This document shows positions 17,043 through 26,427 of a stretch of 61,864 nt of DNA, in pieces (within the stretch, counting starts at the first letter, position 1; the number at the start of each line of letters is the position of its first letter). Both the position numbers and the translations under genes were made by a program. This stretch comes from an uncultured Puniceicoccaceae bacterium (lineage in GTDB: Bacteria > Verrucomicrobiota > Verrucomicrobiia > Opitutales > Coraliomargaritaceae), in assembly GCA_905479975.1 (NCBI GenBank), contig CAJQOS010000019.1, positions 1 to 61,864 of the forward strand, in the 5' to 3' direction. The notes under the pieces are model-generated. The model was given only the letters and a program-made list of their open reading frames with translations. It ran no database searches and had not been told where the DNA came from.

Positions 17043-18164
17043 CTATCCAGAGATGCACGGATAGTCCGTATAGCCGCCACTCCCGCCGCCGAAGAGAGAG
17101 GGCTCGTCCACCTGATTCAACGGCTGTTGCTTGAGAATTCTCTCGGGCAGATCTGGGTTGGCGATGAACGATCGACCAAAGCCGAAGATGTCGCCGTAGC
17201 CCTTTTGCAGCACACCGAGCGCCTTATCGCCCGTGTATTTCCCAGCATACATGATCACGCCGTTAAACACTTCGCGCAGTGACTGACAAAATGATTCGGG
17301 CAGCTCAGGTGCGTCATCCCAATCTGCTTCCGCAATCGAGATATATGCAATGCCCAGATCGTTCAGCATTTTTGCGGCAGTCGTATAAGTCAGGTGCGGA
17401 TCACTCTCCACCAAGCCCAAATAGATACGGTCCTCCGAGGTGGTTTCGAACAACGGGGCGAACCTCACCCCGACCTTGTCTGCGCCCACCACCTCGGAGA
17501 CCGACTCGACGATTTCCTTGAGAAACCTCAGGCGGTTTTCCAAAGAGCCACCGTATTGATCGGTTCGCTGATTGCTACGCTCCGAGATGAATTGATTCAC
17601 TAGATATCCATTGGCCGCATGAATTTCGATACCATCAAACCCTGCCTCCAACGGATTCTTGGCGGCTTGCGTGTAGAAACCGATGATTTCGCGCACTTCC
17701 TCGGTCTCCAAAGCCCGCGGCTCGCTCGGCTTAGCCAAAGCACCTTCACCCGGCCCGGTTTCGATAAATACGGAGACCTCGTCCGCCTTCACCGCCGAGG
17801 GAGCCACCGGAGCTTGCCCATTCGGCTGGAAGGACACATGGGAGACGCGCCCGACATGCCACAGCTGCAGAAAAATCTTCCCGCCCACCTCATGCACGGC
17901 ACTCGTCACAAGCTTCCATCCTTCAATTTGCTCTTGGCTGTGGATGCCCGGCGTCCATGCGTAGCCTTGCCCACGCGGCTCCACCTGAGTTGCCTCCGTG
18001 AACATCAAGCCAGCATCCGCCCGTTGCGTATAATAGTCCGCCATCAGTTGATTCGGGACATTGCCCGGCTGCGTCGTCCGGCAACGTGTGAGCGCGGGCA
18101 GGATCACTCGGTTTTTCAAGGTCAGGTTTCCAAGCTGAATAGGTTCAAATAGTGGTTGATACAT
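17043..18164 (-). CDS. old yellow enzyme (NemA-like alkene reductase)
   Basis: A 373-residue FMN-dependent, NAD(P)H-using ene-reductase. Family landmarks: 'LFEPIQLGNLTLKNRVILPALTRCR' at the N-terminus, 'QLWHVGRVSH', the substrate His/Asn pair in 'EIHAANGYLVNQFI', 'QYGGSLENRLRF' and 'FGFGRSFIANPDLPER'. Such enzymes reduce electrophilic alkenes, nitrate esters and quinones and are commonly induced by electrophiles. The frame is open to 18212, but ATG 18164 gives the usual N-terminus (MYQPLFEP). A perfect palindrome lies about 100 bases upstream. Confidence 0.92.
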   Translation of the reverse strand: MYQPLFEPIQLGNLTLKNRVILPALTRCRTTQPGNVPNQLMADYYTQRADAGLMFTEATQVEPRGQGYAWTPGIHSQEQIEGWKLVTSAVHEVGGKIFLQLWHVGRVSHVSFQPNGQAPVAPSAVKADEVSVFIETGPGEGALAKPSEPRALETEEVREIIGFYTQAAKNPLEAGFDGIEIHAANGYLVNQFISERSNQRTDQYGGSLENRLRFLKEIVESVSEVVGADKVGVRFAPLFETTSEDRIYLGLVESDPHLTYTTAAKMLNDLGIAYISIAEADWDDAPELPESFCQSLREVFNGVIMYAGKYTGDKALGVLQKGYGDIFGFGRSFIANPDLPERILKQQPLNQVDEPSLFGGGSGGYTDYPCISG

Positions 18165-18262
18165 CGTTTTTTTCTTATCGATTAATGGTTTGAACGGAAC
18201 CGCGCGGGTCAATCAATGCGCCCCCGTTCCAACGAGCACATCACGCTTACCGTTAAAATGAC

Positions 18263-18282
18263 ATATCGAGATATCTCGATAT
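18263..18282. promoter_or_regulatory. perfect 20-bp palindrome, likely ArsR-type operator
   Basis: ATATCGAG and its exact complement CTCGATAT are separated by ATAT, giving a perfect 20-base dyad. It lies upstream of the old yellow enzyme gene. On the minus strand a TTGATA box overlaps its edge, so a bound protein would block the promoter. The form and the ArsR gene just downstream of the enzyme gene make it the best operator candidate in the window. Confidence 0.65.
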
Positions 18283-18408
18283 ATCAAATTGAATAGTTCG
18301 ATTGCCGACGAAACATTGAATCCTTGCGCGCCCCCATCCTCGTCGGCAGGTCTGCTATTAAACTAGGGATGACGAAAAGCGGCAAGCGGTCGCTTCTACT
18401 TTCAAACC

Positions 18409-19011
18409 TCAGGCCTCTTGCTTGAGTTTGATAAAATGCTCCCAGTCGGCGTCGTAGTCCTGATCGATCAAGGAGCTAATAAACGGCCGAAAGCGCGGGC
18501 GCTCGGGCTTCTTCATCAAGTGCATGCTCGCTTGGTGCGGCAGCCGGTTCGCCTTGCGAGTATTGCACGGGATGCACGAGGTCACGATATTTTCCCACGA
18601 CGTGCGCCCCCCCTTTGCGCGTGGGATGACGTGGTCCATGTTCAACTTGTGATCCGGAAAATGGTCACCACAATACTGGCAGCGATAATGATCGCGCTCG
18701 AACAGGTTATCTCGCGAAAAGCGGACTTCCTGCACCGGCAACTTATCGTAGCCGCGCAGCAGTAACACCTTTGGCACCCGCACCCGAAGCCGCACAGTTT
18801 GCACAAACGCTTCATGATCCTCGGGTTCCGAGGCAGCAGATTGCTCCAACCACTGCACGGAATCCATCACCTGAAAGCTACCGTCACCCGTATAAATGAC
18901 TTGCGCATGGTCTTGTAACAAAAGGCCAAAAGCGCGCTGAACCCCGACTATGTTGACTGCTTGCCAGAGTCGGTTCAGAACGAGGACTTTATATGTCAGA
19001 CCAGTGCCCAT
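18409..19011 (-). CDS. HNH endonuclease family protein
   Basis: A 200-residue protein with a C-terminal HNH nuclease domain (about residues 100-160). It shows 'RCQYCGDHF', then the 'NMDHVIPRAKGG' HNH core, then 'ENIVTSCIPCNTRKANR', with two CxxC pairs that would bind zinc. The N-terminal half ('YKVLVLNRLWQAVNIV') is characteristic of the widespread stand-alone HNH proteins of Bacteroidota/Verrucomicrobiota-type genomes, whose role is unknown. There is no toxin, phage or restriction neighbour, so a chromosomal DNA-metabolism role is more likely than mobility. Confidence 0.85.
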   Translation of the reverse strand: MGTGLTYKVLVLNRLWQAVNIVGVQRAFGLLLQDHAQVIYTGDGSFQVMDSVQWLEQSAASEPEDHEAFVQTVRLRVRVPKVLLLRGYDKLPVQEVRFSRDNLFERDHYRCQYCGDHFPDHKLNMDHVIPRAKGGRTSWENIVTSCIPCNTRKANRLPHQASMHLMKKPERPRFRPFISSLIDQDYDADWEHFIKLKQEA

Positions 19012-19252
19012 CTGGGTCCTAAGGTCATAGCAACTATCCCGTTGCTGTCAAACATGTTAAAGTGACGATCCTATCACAGTGCGCGCATCAATAGCCTGGC
19101 GAATTCAAGTCACACCTAGATCCATGCCCCAATAGGACACACGAGACTGTATTCTGTATTTTTTCGGTTGCATTCTCAAATCCGCCTCCGATCCTCTTTG
19201 GCTTCTGTAATCACAAAATTGAACCAACCAAGGCACTAACAATTTAATCAAG

Positions 19253-20329
19253 ATGAAGACTTTCAAAACACTCTCAACCACAGCACTCCTGCTTGCGGCC
19301 AGCGGCATGACAACTACGCTCTCTGCTCAAAAAGCAACAGAGGCACCTGCGCCTACAATCGCAGAGCCAGCAACTGATGCAGTCGTCATCCGCGTGAATG
19401 GCGAAGACATTAAACAAAGCGAAATCAACCAAATGCTGGAAATGGGGATGCAACAAATGCAAGCGAGCGGCCAACAAGTCCCTGCTGAAATGCGCTCCAT
19501 GTTTCAGCAGCAAGCCGAAGAGAATCTAATCACACAGAAGCTCGTCACCGCTGAAGTCGCAAAATCCGACATCGTAATCACAGATGCAGATATCGCTGGC
19601 ACTCTGGAGCAAATCAAAGGCTCGATCCCAGGCGGCATGACACTCGAAGCAGCATTGTCTGCCCAAGGCATGTCACTTGAAGAGCTCAAGAAAAACATCA
19701 AAGCCGACATGGCAGCACGCCAACTGTTTGAGAGCCAAACAGGAGAAATCGAGGAAATCACCGAAGAAGCAGCCAAGGCGTTCTACGACAGCAACACACA
19801 GCAGTTCGCAAAACCTGAAAATGCAGCTGCCAGCCACATCCTACTCTCATTTGAAGCAGGCGAAACCGACGAAGCCAAAGCCGCTAAAAAAGCACAACTC
19901 GAAGCCATCCGCGCGGACATCATCGCCGAGACCACCACTTTCGAAGATGCTGCCAAAGCACACTCTGGTTGCCCAAGCGCCGCACAAGGCGGCTCTTTAG
20001 GTGAGTTCGGAAAAGGCCAAATGGTTCCAGAATTTGAGACCGCAGTATTCAGCCAAGACATCAATGCTGTGGGTGAGGTCATCGAAACATCCTTCGGCTA
20101 CCACATCATCAAGGTAACAGCTCGCAATGAAGGCGGCACAACCAGCTTCGACGAAGTCAAGGATCAGATCACAGGCTACCTCAAGCAGAACGCACAGCAA
20201 GAAGCAGTCGGTGCCTACATCAAGACCCTGCGTGACGGTGCTACCATTGAGCGCGTAGGCGCGCCAAAGGAAGCCGAAGCCGCCCCTGCGACAGCAGCAG
20301 CGGAGGATCACACTGGCCACAACCATTAA
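19253..20329 (+). CDS. periplasmic parvulin peptidyl-prolyl isomerase (SurA/PpiC-like)
   Basis: A 358-residue exported protein with signal peptide (about 1-25), a SurA-N-like helical part (about 45-160) and a rotamase domain (about 190-300). The rotamase shows 'AASHILLSFE', 'AKAHSGCPSAAQGGSLGEFGKGQMVPEFE' and 'FGYHIIKVTAR'. It probably assists folding of envelope proteins. The tail is Ala/Glu-rich and ends in a His-containing 'DHTGHNH', which might bind metal. A strong terminator follows. Confidence 0.88.
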   Translation: MKTFKTLSTTALLLAASGMTTTLSAQKATEAPAPTIAEPATDAVVIRVNGEDIKQSEINQMLEMGMQQMQASGQQVPAEMRSMFQQQAEENLITQKLVTAEVAKSDIVITDADIAGTLEQIKGSIPGGMTLEAALSAQGMSLEELKKNIKADMAARQLFESQTGEIEEITEEAAKAFYDSNTQQFAKPENAAASHILLSFEAGETDEAKAAKKAQLEAIRADIIAETTTFEDAAKAHSGCPSAAQGGSLGEFGKGQMVPEFETAVFSQDINAVGEVIETSFGYHIIKVTARNEGGTTSFDEVKDQITGYLKQNAQQEAVGAYIKTLRDGATIERVGAPKEAEAAPATAAAEDHTGHNH

Positions 20330-20353
20330 TCAGAGCTCTCGATAGAGCCACGC

Positions 20354-20398
20354 GGCCCACAGCCGAGCATGTAACTGCTTGGCTGTGGGCCTTTTTTT
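20354..20398 (+). terminator. rho-independent terminator after the parvulin gene
   Basis: An 11-bp perfect stem (GGCCCACAGCC / GGCTGTGGGCC) with a 16-base loop is followed by seven T residues on the plus strand. It sits between the convergent parvulin gene and miaA. Confidence 0.9.
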
Positions 20399-20412
20399 GC
20401 TTCATCGTCAGA

Positions 20413-21297
20413 CTAAAACGTAATCAACTCGTCAGGACGGCGGATTTGCGTGCGAAACCAGGTGCCCTGTTTTTTCACCAAGTGATTGGTGCTTTGCACG
20501 ATCGCGGGTGCCAGTGATTTGCGCTGAATCGCACCACGAAGATACTCAAGCGTCTCGCGATACCCAATCGCACAGGCCGCGCTGGGATTCCTTTCAAGGC
20601 CTAGCTCACGCAGACATTCGACTTCTTCGATGAGCCCAGCCTGCAACATTTGATCCACGCGACGTGCGATGCGCTGCTTTAGATTTTCAGGATCACGCTC
20701 CAGCAAAATATACTTCTTATCGCAGTCCGCATACGGCTCGGGGCGCGCGGCAAACTCGGCCTGTAAATCTGGCAAGGACTTACCGGATGCGATGCAGCGC
20801 TCGAGTGCGCGCAATACGCGGCGCGGGTTCAACGCATCTAAATTCCCAATCCCTTCGGGGCTGCGGTGCCCAAGTTCCGCCACCAAACCATCTAGGCCTT
20901 CGGCGGCATAAAGATCTGCCACCTGTGCACGAATCGTATCGGAGACCACGACAATATCGATCACCGGCGCGAAGAAGCTCTTCAAGTAAAACCCACTACC
21001 CCCGGTCACCACGACCGACTTGCCACGCGCAAAAATATCGGCCACGGCCGCCTTAGAATCGCGCACATAAGCAGCGATATGATAGGGCTGATTGACCGCG
21101 TTTACATCGATCAAGTGATGCGGCACACGCGCGAGCTCTTCCGAGGTAGGCTTTGCAGTGCCGATATCCATGCCACGATAGACGAGTGATGCATCGCAGG
21201 ACACGATCTCAGCATTGTGCTTCTCAGCGTAAGAGAGCGCATACTCGGTTTTTCCAACCGCGGTGGCTCCAGTGATAATGTGTAAAGTCTGTGTCAT
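20413..21297 (-). CDS. miaA: tRNA dimethylallyltransferase
   Basis: Transfers the isopentenyl group to A37 of tRNAs reading UNN codons. The P-loop 'GATAVGKT' (residues 9-16), the 'VSCDASLVYRGMDIGTAKP' block and 'LNPRRVLRALE' are typical MiaA. Length 294 is normal. 'SCDASLVYRG' replaces the more common 'SADSRQVYRG'. Confidence 0.93.
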   Translation of the reverse strand: MTQTLHIITGATAVGKTEYALSYAEKHNAEIVSCDASLVYRGMDIGTAKPTSEELARVPHHLIDVNAVNQPYHIAAYVRDSKAAVADIFARGKSVVVTGGSGFYLKSFFAPVIDIVVVSDTIRAQVADLYAAEGLDGLVAELGHRSPEGIGNLDALNPRRVLRALERCIASGKSLPDLQAEFAARPEPYADCDKKYILLERDPENLKQRIARRVDQMLQAGLIEEVECLRELGLERNPSAACAIGYRETLEYLRGAIQRKSLAPAIVQSTNHLVKKQGTWFRTQIRRPDELITF

Positions 21298-21411
21298 AAA
21301 TTTGTGCCTTGAGGCTATGACAAGCTATGGCTCGACTTCCAACACCTTTTTAGTGCTCACCCCGAATCACGCTTGGCAACAAGAACAAAGCCCGTAAGCC
21401 TCCCCCGACCA

Positions 21412-21735
21412 ATGACGCCTGACCTCACTGAATACGATTGCACCGCTTGCGGCGCCTGCTGCCGAAGCTTCCCGATCTTTGCGAGCGAGGCAGACGCAGT
21501 GCGCGAACCCGCGATCCGCAACGAAGCACGGCGTTTACCGGAACATTTGGAGACCGAAGATAAAGTATATCAACTATTCCCGCTGCCCTTTCAAACGCGC
21601 TGCCCGTATTTGAAAGAAGACGAGCTCTGCCGTATTTATGAATCGCGCCCAAGTGTGTGTCGGCGCTTTGAAGCGGGTAGCAAGCAGTGCATCGAAGCGC
21701 GGCGGCGGCAAGGGATCGACGCAGCCGAGCAGTGA
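21412..21735 (+). CDS. YkgJ-family cysteine cluster protein
   Basis: A 107-residue protein with the YkgJ (PF03692) cysteine pattern: 'DCTACGACCRSFP' near the start, then 'RCPYLKEDELCRIYESRPSVCRRFE'. These likely bind zinc or an Fe-S cluster. Function is unknown across the family. The frame is open to a TTG at 21373, but ATG 21412 is close to the conserved part and is preferred. Confidence 0.82.
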   Translation: MTPDLTEYDCTACGACCRSFPIFASEADAVREPAIRNEARRLPEHLETEDKVYQLFPLPFQTRCPYLKEDELCRIYESRPSVCRRFEAGSKQCIEARRRQGIDAAEQ

Positions 21736-21919
21736 CGCTTCGCGAGTGGTAGTAAAAGTAGACCAGAGAATCAAAAAACGGGAGGGACGGCCTCCGCGCC
21801 GACCGCCGAGCCTCAGCACAGACCCAAAGCCAGACGCAAAGCACTAGCACACCGCAGGACGAGGCTGAGCCTGAGCTTTACCCATAAGTTGAGAATGCGT
21901 GAAGTTAGTGGTAAAAAAG

Positions 21920-22057
21920 CTTCCCTGCGAAGGGAAGGTGTCTCGGTCCGCCGAGACGGAAGGGTTTCGCGCAACATGAGCAGATTCTTTGGGCTAACCC
22001 GCCGGAAAAAACCCCTCCGACCCCGCAGACGGGGCCACCTCCCCTTCGCTGGGGAGG
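21920..22057. repeat. cluster of four short perfect hairpins
   Basis: Four perfect stems lie within 138 bases. CTTCCCT-GCGA-AGGGAAG is at 21920-21937, GTCTCGG-TCCG-CCGAGAC at 21940-21957, CCCCG-CAGA-CGGGG at 22021-22034 and CCTCCCC-TTCGCT-GGGGAGG at 22038-22057. The first two have 4-base loops and are separated by two bases. They resemble REP-type palindromes. Confidence 0.75.
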
Positions 22058-22118
22058 AGCTCAAAGAACCGCGTTCATCGCAACAAATAGATGATACAGA
22101 CTTATGGGTAAAGCTCAG

Positions 22119-22218
22119 GGCAGAGCTCGTCCCTCCCCGAAACGATACTCACTTTCACTCACACCGCAGGACGAGGCAGAGCTCGTCCCTCCCCTAAACG
22201 ATACTCACTTTCACTCAC
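22119..22218. repeat. 44-base direct repeat, two copies
   Basis: Copies at 22119-22162 and 22175-22218 differ at one base. Each begins GGCAGAGCTCGTCCCTCCCC and ends in GATACTCACTTTCACTCAC. They are separated by 12 bases. Confidence 0.85.
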
Positions 22219-22261
22219 TCTAGCCGAAGGCGTCTCACTAGCGAAGCTAGCGCCGCGAGCG

Positions 22262-23209
<948 letters not shown>

Positions 23210-23228
23210 TTGTAAAAGAAGGTGAAAA

Positions 23229-23316
23229 GGTAGCGCAGGCGCGTCTCGCGCCGCAAGGACGTTCGAGCGCTCCAGCCAGCACGACGTGGTGCGCCGCGAG
23301 ACGCGGCTGCGCTACC
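23229..23316. repeat. long imperfect inverted repeat between gmd and fcl
   Basis: A 27-base arm at 23229-23255 (starts GGTAGCGCAGGCGCG) pairs with 23290-23316 (ends GCTGCGCTACC) with about three mismatches and a 34-base spacer. The RNA would fold into a strong stem inside the gmd-fcl transcript. It looks like a REP/MITE-type intergenic element rather than a terminator, as no T tract follows. Confidence 0.85.
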
Positions 23317-23328
23317 ACTGAATCAGAA

Positions 23329-24345
23329 TTAACCGTTGGTCGCTTGCTTGTAGGCGAGCTCTTGCTTGGCGAGAACGAGATCGGAATCGACCATGATCTT
23401 GACCAGCTCTTTGAACTTCACCTTGGGCTCCCATCCGAGTTGCTTCTTCGCCTTGGCAGGATCACCAATCAGCAAGTCAACTTCGGTCGGACGCTCATAG
23501 CGCTTATCGTAATCGACATACTTCTCCCAATCCAAATCCAGATTGTTAAATGTCTCGATCACGAAGTCCTTCACGGAATTCGTTTCGTTGGTGGCCATCA
23601 CATAATCATCGCCCTCGTCTTGCTGAAGCATGAGCCACATCGCTTCGACGTATTCCTTCGCGTAGCCCCAGTCGCGTTGCGCGTCGAGATTGCCGAGGAA
23701 GAGCTTATCTTGCAGGCCGAGTTTGATGCGAGTCGCGGCACGGGTGATCTTACGTGTCACAAAGGTCTCACCACGGCGTGGGGATTCGTGATTGAAGAGA
23801 ATGCCATTGGTCACATGCATCCCGTATGATTCGCGATAGTTCACAGTGAGCCAATATGCATAGACCTTCGCGCAACCATACGGCGAACGCGGGTAGAAAG
23901 GTGTTTTCTCGGTTTGTGGCACGTGTTGCACCAGACCGAACATTTCGGATGACGATGCTTGATAGAAGCGGCACTTGCCTTCGAGCCCGACTTCGCGGAT
24001 CGCTTCGAGCAGACGCAGCGTGCCGAGACCTGTAACGTCGCCAGTGTATTCTGGAATATCAAAGGAAACACGCACGTGACTCTGCGCGCCCAGGTGATAA
24101 ATTTCGTCTGGCTGGAGATTATACAGCAGCTTCATCAACATCACACCGTCAGAGAGATCCCCATAGTGCAGGAACATCTTCGTGCCATTGATATGCGGGT
24201 CATTGTAGAGATGGTCAATACGCTGCGTATTGAACGTCGAGCAACGGCGGATGATGCCATGCACCTCGTAGCCCTTAGCTAAAAGAAGTTCTGCAAGATA
24301 CGATCCGTCTTGCCCCGTGATACCTGTGATGAGTGCTTTTTTCAT
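23329..24345 (-). CDS. gmd: GDP-mannose 4,6-dehydratase
   Basis: A 338-residue NADP-dependent short-chain dehydrogenase-type enzyme making GDP-4-keto-6-deoxy-D-mannose. It has '[27 protein letters not shown]', '[20 protein letters not shown]', the catalytic Ser/Glu and 'YxxxK' in 'SSSEMFG' and '[19 protein letters not shown]', and '[16 protein letters not shown]'. All are diagnostic. First step of GDP-L-fucose synthesis, with fcl downstream. Confidence 0.96.
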   Translation of the reverse strand: MKKALITGITGQDGSYLAELLLAKGYEVHGIIRRCSTFNTQRIDHLYNDPHINGTKMFLHYGDLSDGVMLMKLLYNLQPDEIYHLGAQSHVRVSFDIPEYTGDVTGLGTLRLLEAIREVGLEGKCRFYQASSSEMFGLVQHVPQTEKTPFYPRSPYGCAKVYAYWLTVNYRESYGMHVTNGILFNHESPRRGETFVTRKITRAATRIKLGLQDKLFLGNLDAQRDWGYAKEYVEAMWLMLQQDEGDDYVMATNETNSVKDFVIETFNNLDLDWEKYVDYDKRYERPTEVDLLIGDPAKAKKQLGWEPKVKFKELVKIMVDSDLVLAKQELAYKQATNG

Positions 24346-24380
24346 AGTGGCGGTAGTATATACGATCTTGCAGCGCCTGT

Positions 24381-24417
24381 CTTTTCGTATTTACGTATAA
24401 ATAATTGTATATTTGCG
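24381..24417. promoter_or_regulatory. AT-rich candidate operator between gmd and the XylR-like gene
   Basis: The short gap between the divergent genes carries repeated GTAT-type half-sites (cgtatttacgtataaat and tgtatattt) bounded by TTCG and CGAA. This could be the binding site of the neighbouring regulator, but the dyad is imperfect. Confidence 0.3.
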
Positions 24418-24425
24418 AATAAACT

Positions 24426-25550
24426 ATGCGCACCAATGAACAACTCGTCGCGATCGCCTTCGATCTGAATTTCCGCCACGCCGCCGAGATCTTCAGCGGC
24501 GTGTCCGATTATGTGACAGAAGCGCGGCTCGACTGGCAGCTGATGCCGTTGAATTTCGGCTTCGAAGTGCGGCTCATGGAGCTCGCGAAATCTGGACAAC
24601 TGGCCGGAGCGATTGGCACCTTCGTAAGTGATGGCTGGGTTGCGGGGCTACTCGAACAAAGAGTGACTGCGATCAACATGTTCAACTTTTCGGAGATTAA
24701 CAGCATCCCCAACGTCGGCCCAGACGACACCGCCACAGGCGAAGCCGCAGCCGAGCACCTGATCGCTCAAGGTGCCAAGCGTTTTGCGTTCTTCGGAGCG
24801 GACGGGGTGTATTACACGCGCTTACGCAAAGCGGGATTCAAAGGGGGACTCAATGAGCGCAGCACTATCGAACTACGCCCGGGGCCTCTCTTAGACGATC
24901 AAATCAACGACTTGAAATCTGGCGAAGGCTTACTCGGCATCTTCTGCTCCAACGATCTGAGCGCACGCGAGTTCATTCTCGCCGCACAACGGCAAGGCCT
25001 ACACTGCGGGCGCGACTTCCTGATCGTCGGCGTGGACAACGATCCCTCCGAGTCGATCTTTGCCGGCATCGGTATCAGCAGCTTCAAGCAACCGATCCGC
25101 GAAACCGGCTATCTCGCAGCCAAAGCACTGCACCAGCAACTCACGCTCGGACACCTCACTTCCGAGCTAACATTACAAACACCCTCACAGCTCATTGCCC
25201 GCGAATCCTCGCTTGCCTCAGGCCGCGCACGCATTGCCCAGCAAGCCGTCAACCTACTGCACGAGCACCTCGCCGATCCAGAGCTAGAAATGGAAAGCAT
25301 CGCTCAACGCATCGGCGTCTCCCGCCGCGTGCTAGAGATTGCCGTTAAAGAGCAGCTCAGCACCAGCCCTTATCAAATCCTAAGCAAAGCACGACTCGAA
25401 CGAGCACAGCACCTCCTCAAAACCACCAAGCTCCCAATCATGGAAGTCGGCACACGCTGCGGATACCCCGAGGCGCACCACTTCTCTGCTTGGTTTAAAA
25501 AACAAGTAGGCTGCGCCCCAAAGGCCTATCGAGATGGAATTGGCAGTTAG
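24426..25550 (+). CDS. XylR-like AraC regulator with sugar-binding domain
   Basis: A 374-residue transcription factor. Residues 1 to about 265 form a periplasmic-binding-protein (LacI-type) sensor fold ('VGPDDTATGEAAAEHLIAQGAKRFAFFG', 'GIFCSNDLSAREFILAAQRQGL', 'VGVDNDPSESIFAGIGISSFKQP'). The last ~100 residues are an AraC DNA-binding domain ('IAQRIGVSRRVLEIAVKEQLSTSPYQILSKARLERAQHLLKTT', 'GTRCGYPEAHHFSAWFKKQVGCAPKAYR'). This order is that of E. coli XylR and is common in Opitutae and Planctomycetes as sugar-responsive activators. Its target is not known. It is divergent from gmd but need not regulate it. Confidence 0.88.
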   Translation: MRTNEQLVAIAFDLNFRHAAEIFSGVSDYVTEARLDWQLMPLNFGFEVRLMELAKSGQLAGAIGTFVSDGWVAGLLEQRVTAINMFNFSEINSIPNVGPDDTATGEAAAEHLIAQGAKRFAFFGADGVYYTRLRKAGFKGGLNERSTIELRPGPLLDDQINDLKSGEGLLGIFCSNDLSAREFILAAQRQGLHCGRDFLIVGVDNDPSESIFAGIGISSFKQPIRETGYLAAKALHQQLTLGHLTSELTLQTPSQLIARESSLASGRARIAQQAVNLLHEHLADPELEMESIAQRIGVSRRVLEIAVKEQLSTSPYQILSKARLERAQHLLKTTKLPIMEVGTRCGYPEAHHFSAWFKKQVGCAPKAYRDGIGS

Positions 25551-25665
25551 GAACATCCTTATGTCGCCGACTCAAAAGATAGAGTTCAGTGGCAATTACC
25601 CGTAGAGCCCAAAGAACACACCCAGATCTACTTTGCAAGCGCCACTGCCTCCGCCCAGTTCTCGA

Positions 25666-26151
25666 CTATGAATACTCAGAAGAATATGTCTCTTTGTATG
25701 TATGCGAATAGAGCTCAAAGAGATTACCAAAAGGGTCCTCTAAGTAGACCATTTTGTAGGGCTTGTCGTCATTCTCAGGATGATACCGCATAACATCCAT
25801 TCGTGCCTTACCCCCATACTGTTCAACCCGCTCAATCACGCCTTCGAAGTCGCTGGTTTGCAGACAGAAGTGAAAGATACCAATTTTATTGAAGTCGACT
25901 TGATGTCTCTCCTCTCGATCTTTCATTTCAAACAACTCAAATCCGACACCGTCTTCAGTGACCAGATGCGCAATATTAAACCCCTTAAAGCCCTCGCCAA
26001 ATACAGCGATACACATCCGTCCAATCGCGGTTTCCCGCTCTTCAACTACGGGCGAATTGTCCATCACAATTTCAAGACCTAGCGCTTTCGTATAAAATTC
26101 GACTGCTTGGCCCATATCACCCACCATAATACCTACGTGACTCATCTTCAT
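25666..26151 (-). CDS. VOC-family (glyoxalase/dioxygenase fold) protein
   Basis: A 161-residue vicinal-oxygen-chelate protein with the paired babb modules: 'SHVGIMVGDMGQAVEFYTKALGLEI' and 'GIFHFCLQTSDFEGVIERVEQYGG', ending 'MVYLEDPFGNLFELYSH'. The usual metal ligands (His at the first strand, His in 'FHFCLQT', Glu in 'LFEL') are in place. Substrate unknown; a lyase, isomerase or dioxygenase are all possible. A single gene with no related neighbours. Confidence 0.8.
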   Translation of the reverse strand: MKMSHVGIMVGDMGQAVEFYTKALGLEIVMDNSPVVEERETAIGRMCIAVFGEGFKGFNIAHLVTEDGVGFELFEMKDREERHQVDFNKIGIFHFCLQTSDFEGVIERVEQYGGKARMDVMRYHPENDDKPYKMVYLEDPFGNLFELYSHTYKETYSSEYS

Positions 26152-26281
26152 AATTTAACTCCTTTAACTTGGTTATTATCTTTTTGATTACTCAGGTGCA
26201 ATTCAGTTGAAGGCACTCAAGAGAAGTGACACAGGTCGAACGACTTCTCAAATTGGAGAATCCTTTTCTTCAAGAAAAAGG

Positions 26282-26359
<78 letters not shown>

Positions 26360-26427
26360 TGCTGCACACGGTATCACTAGCGAAGCGCCACTTCGGTTTG
26401 ACAACACCGCCCACTAGCAGCTTCTCT

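Larger units (their letters stand above)
21736..22261. other. 526-base gene-free gap filled with repeats and hairpins
   Basis: No convincing gene lies between the YkgJ gene and fcl. ORFs here are short, Arg-rich and run through inverted repeats. The gap holds a chain of short hairpins (21920-22057), a 44-base direct repeat in two copies, and scattered GC-rich pieces such as 'gggagggacggcctcc' (about 21780) and CCGCAGGACGAGGC, which occurs at about 21853 and 22164. It looks like a landing zone for small intergenic repeats. Confidence 0.7.
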
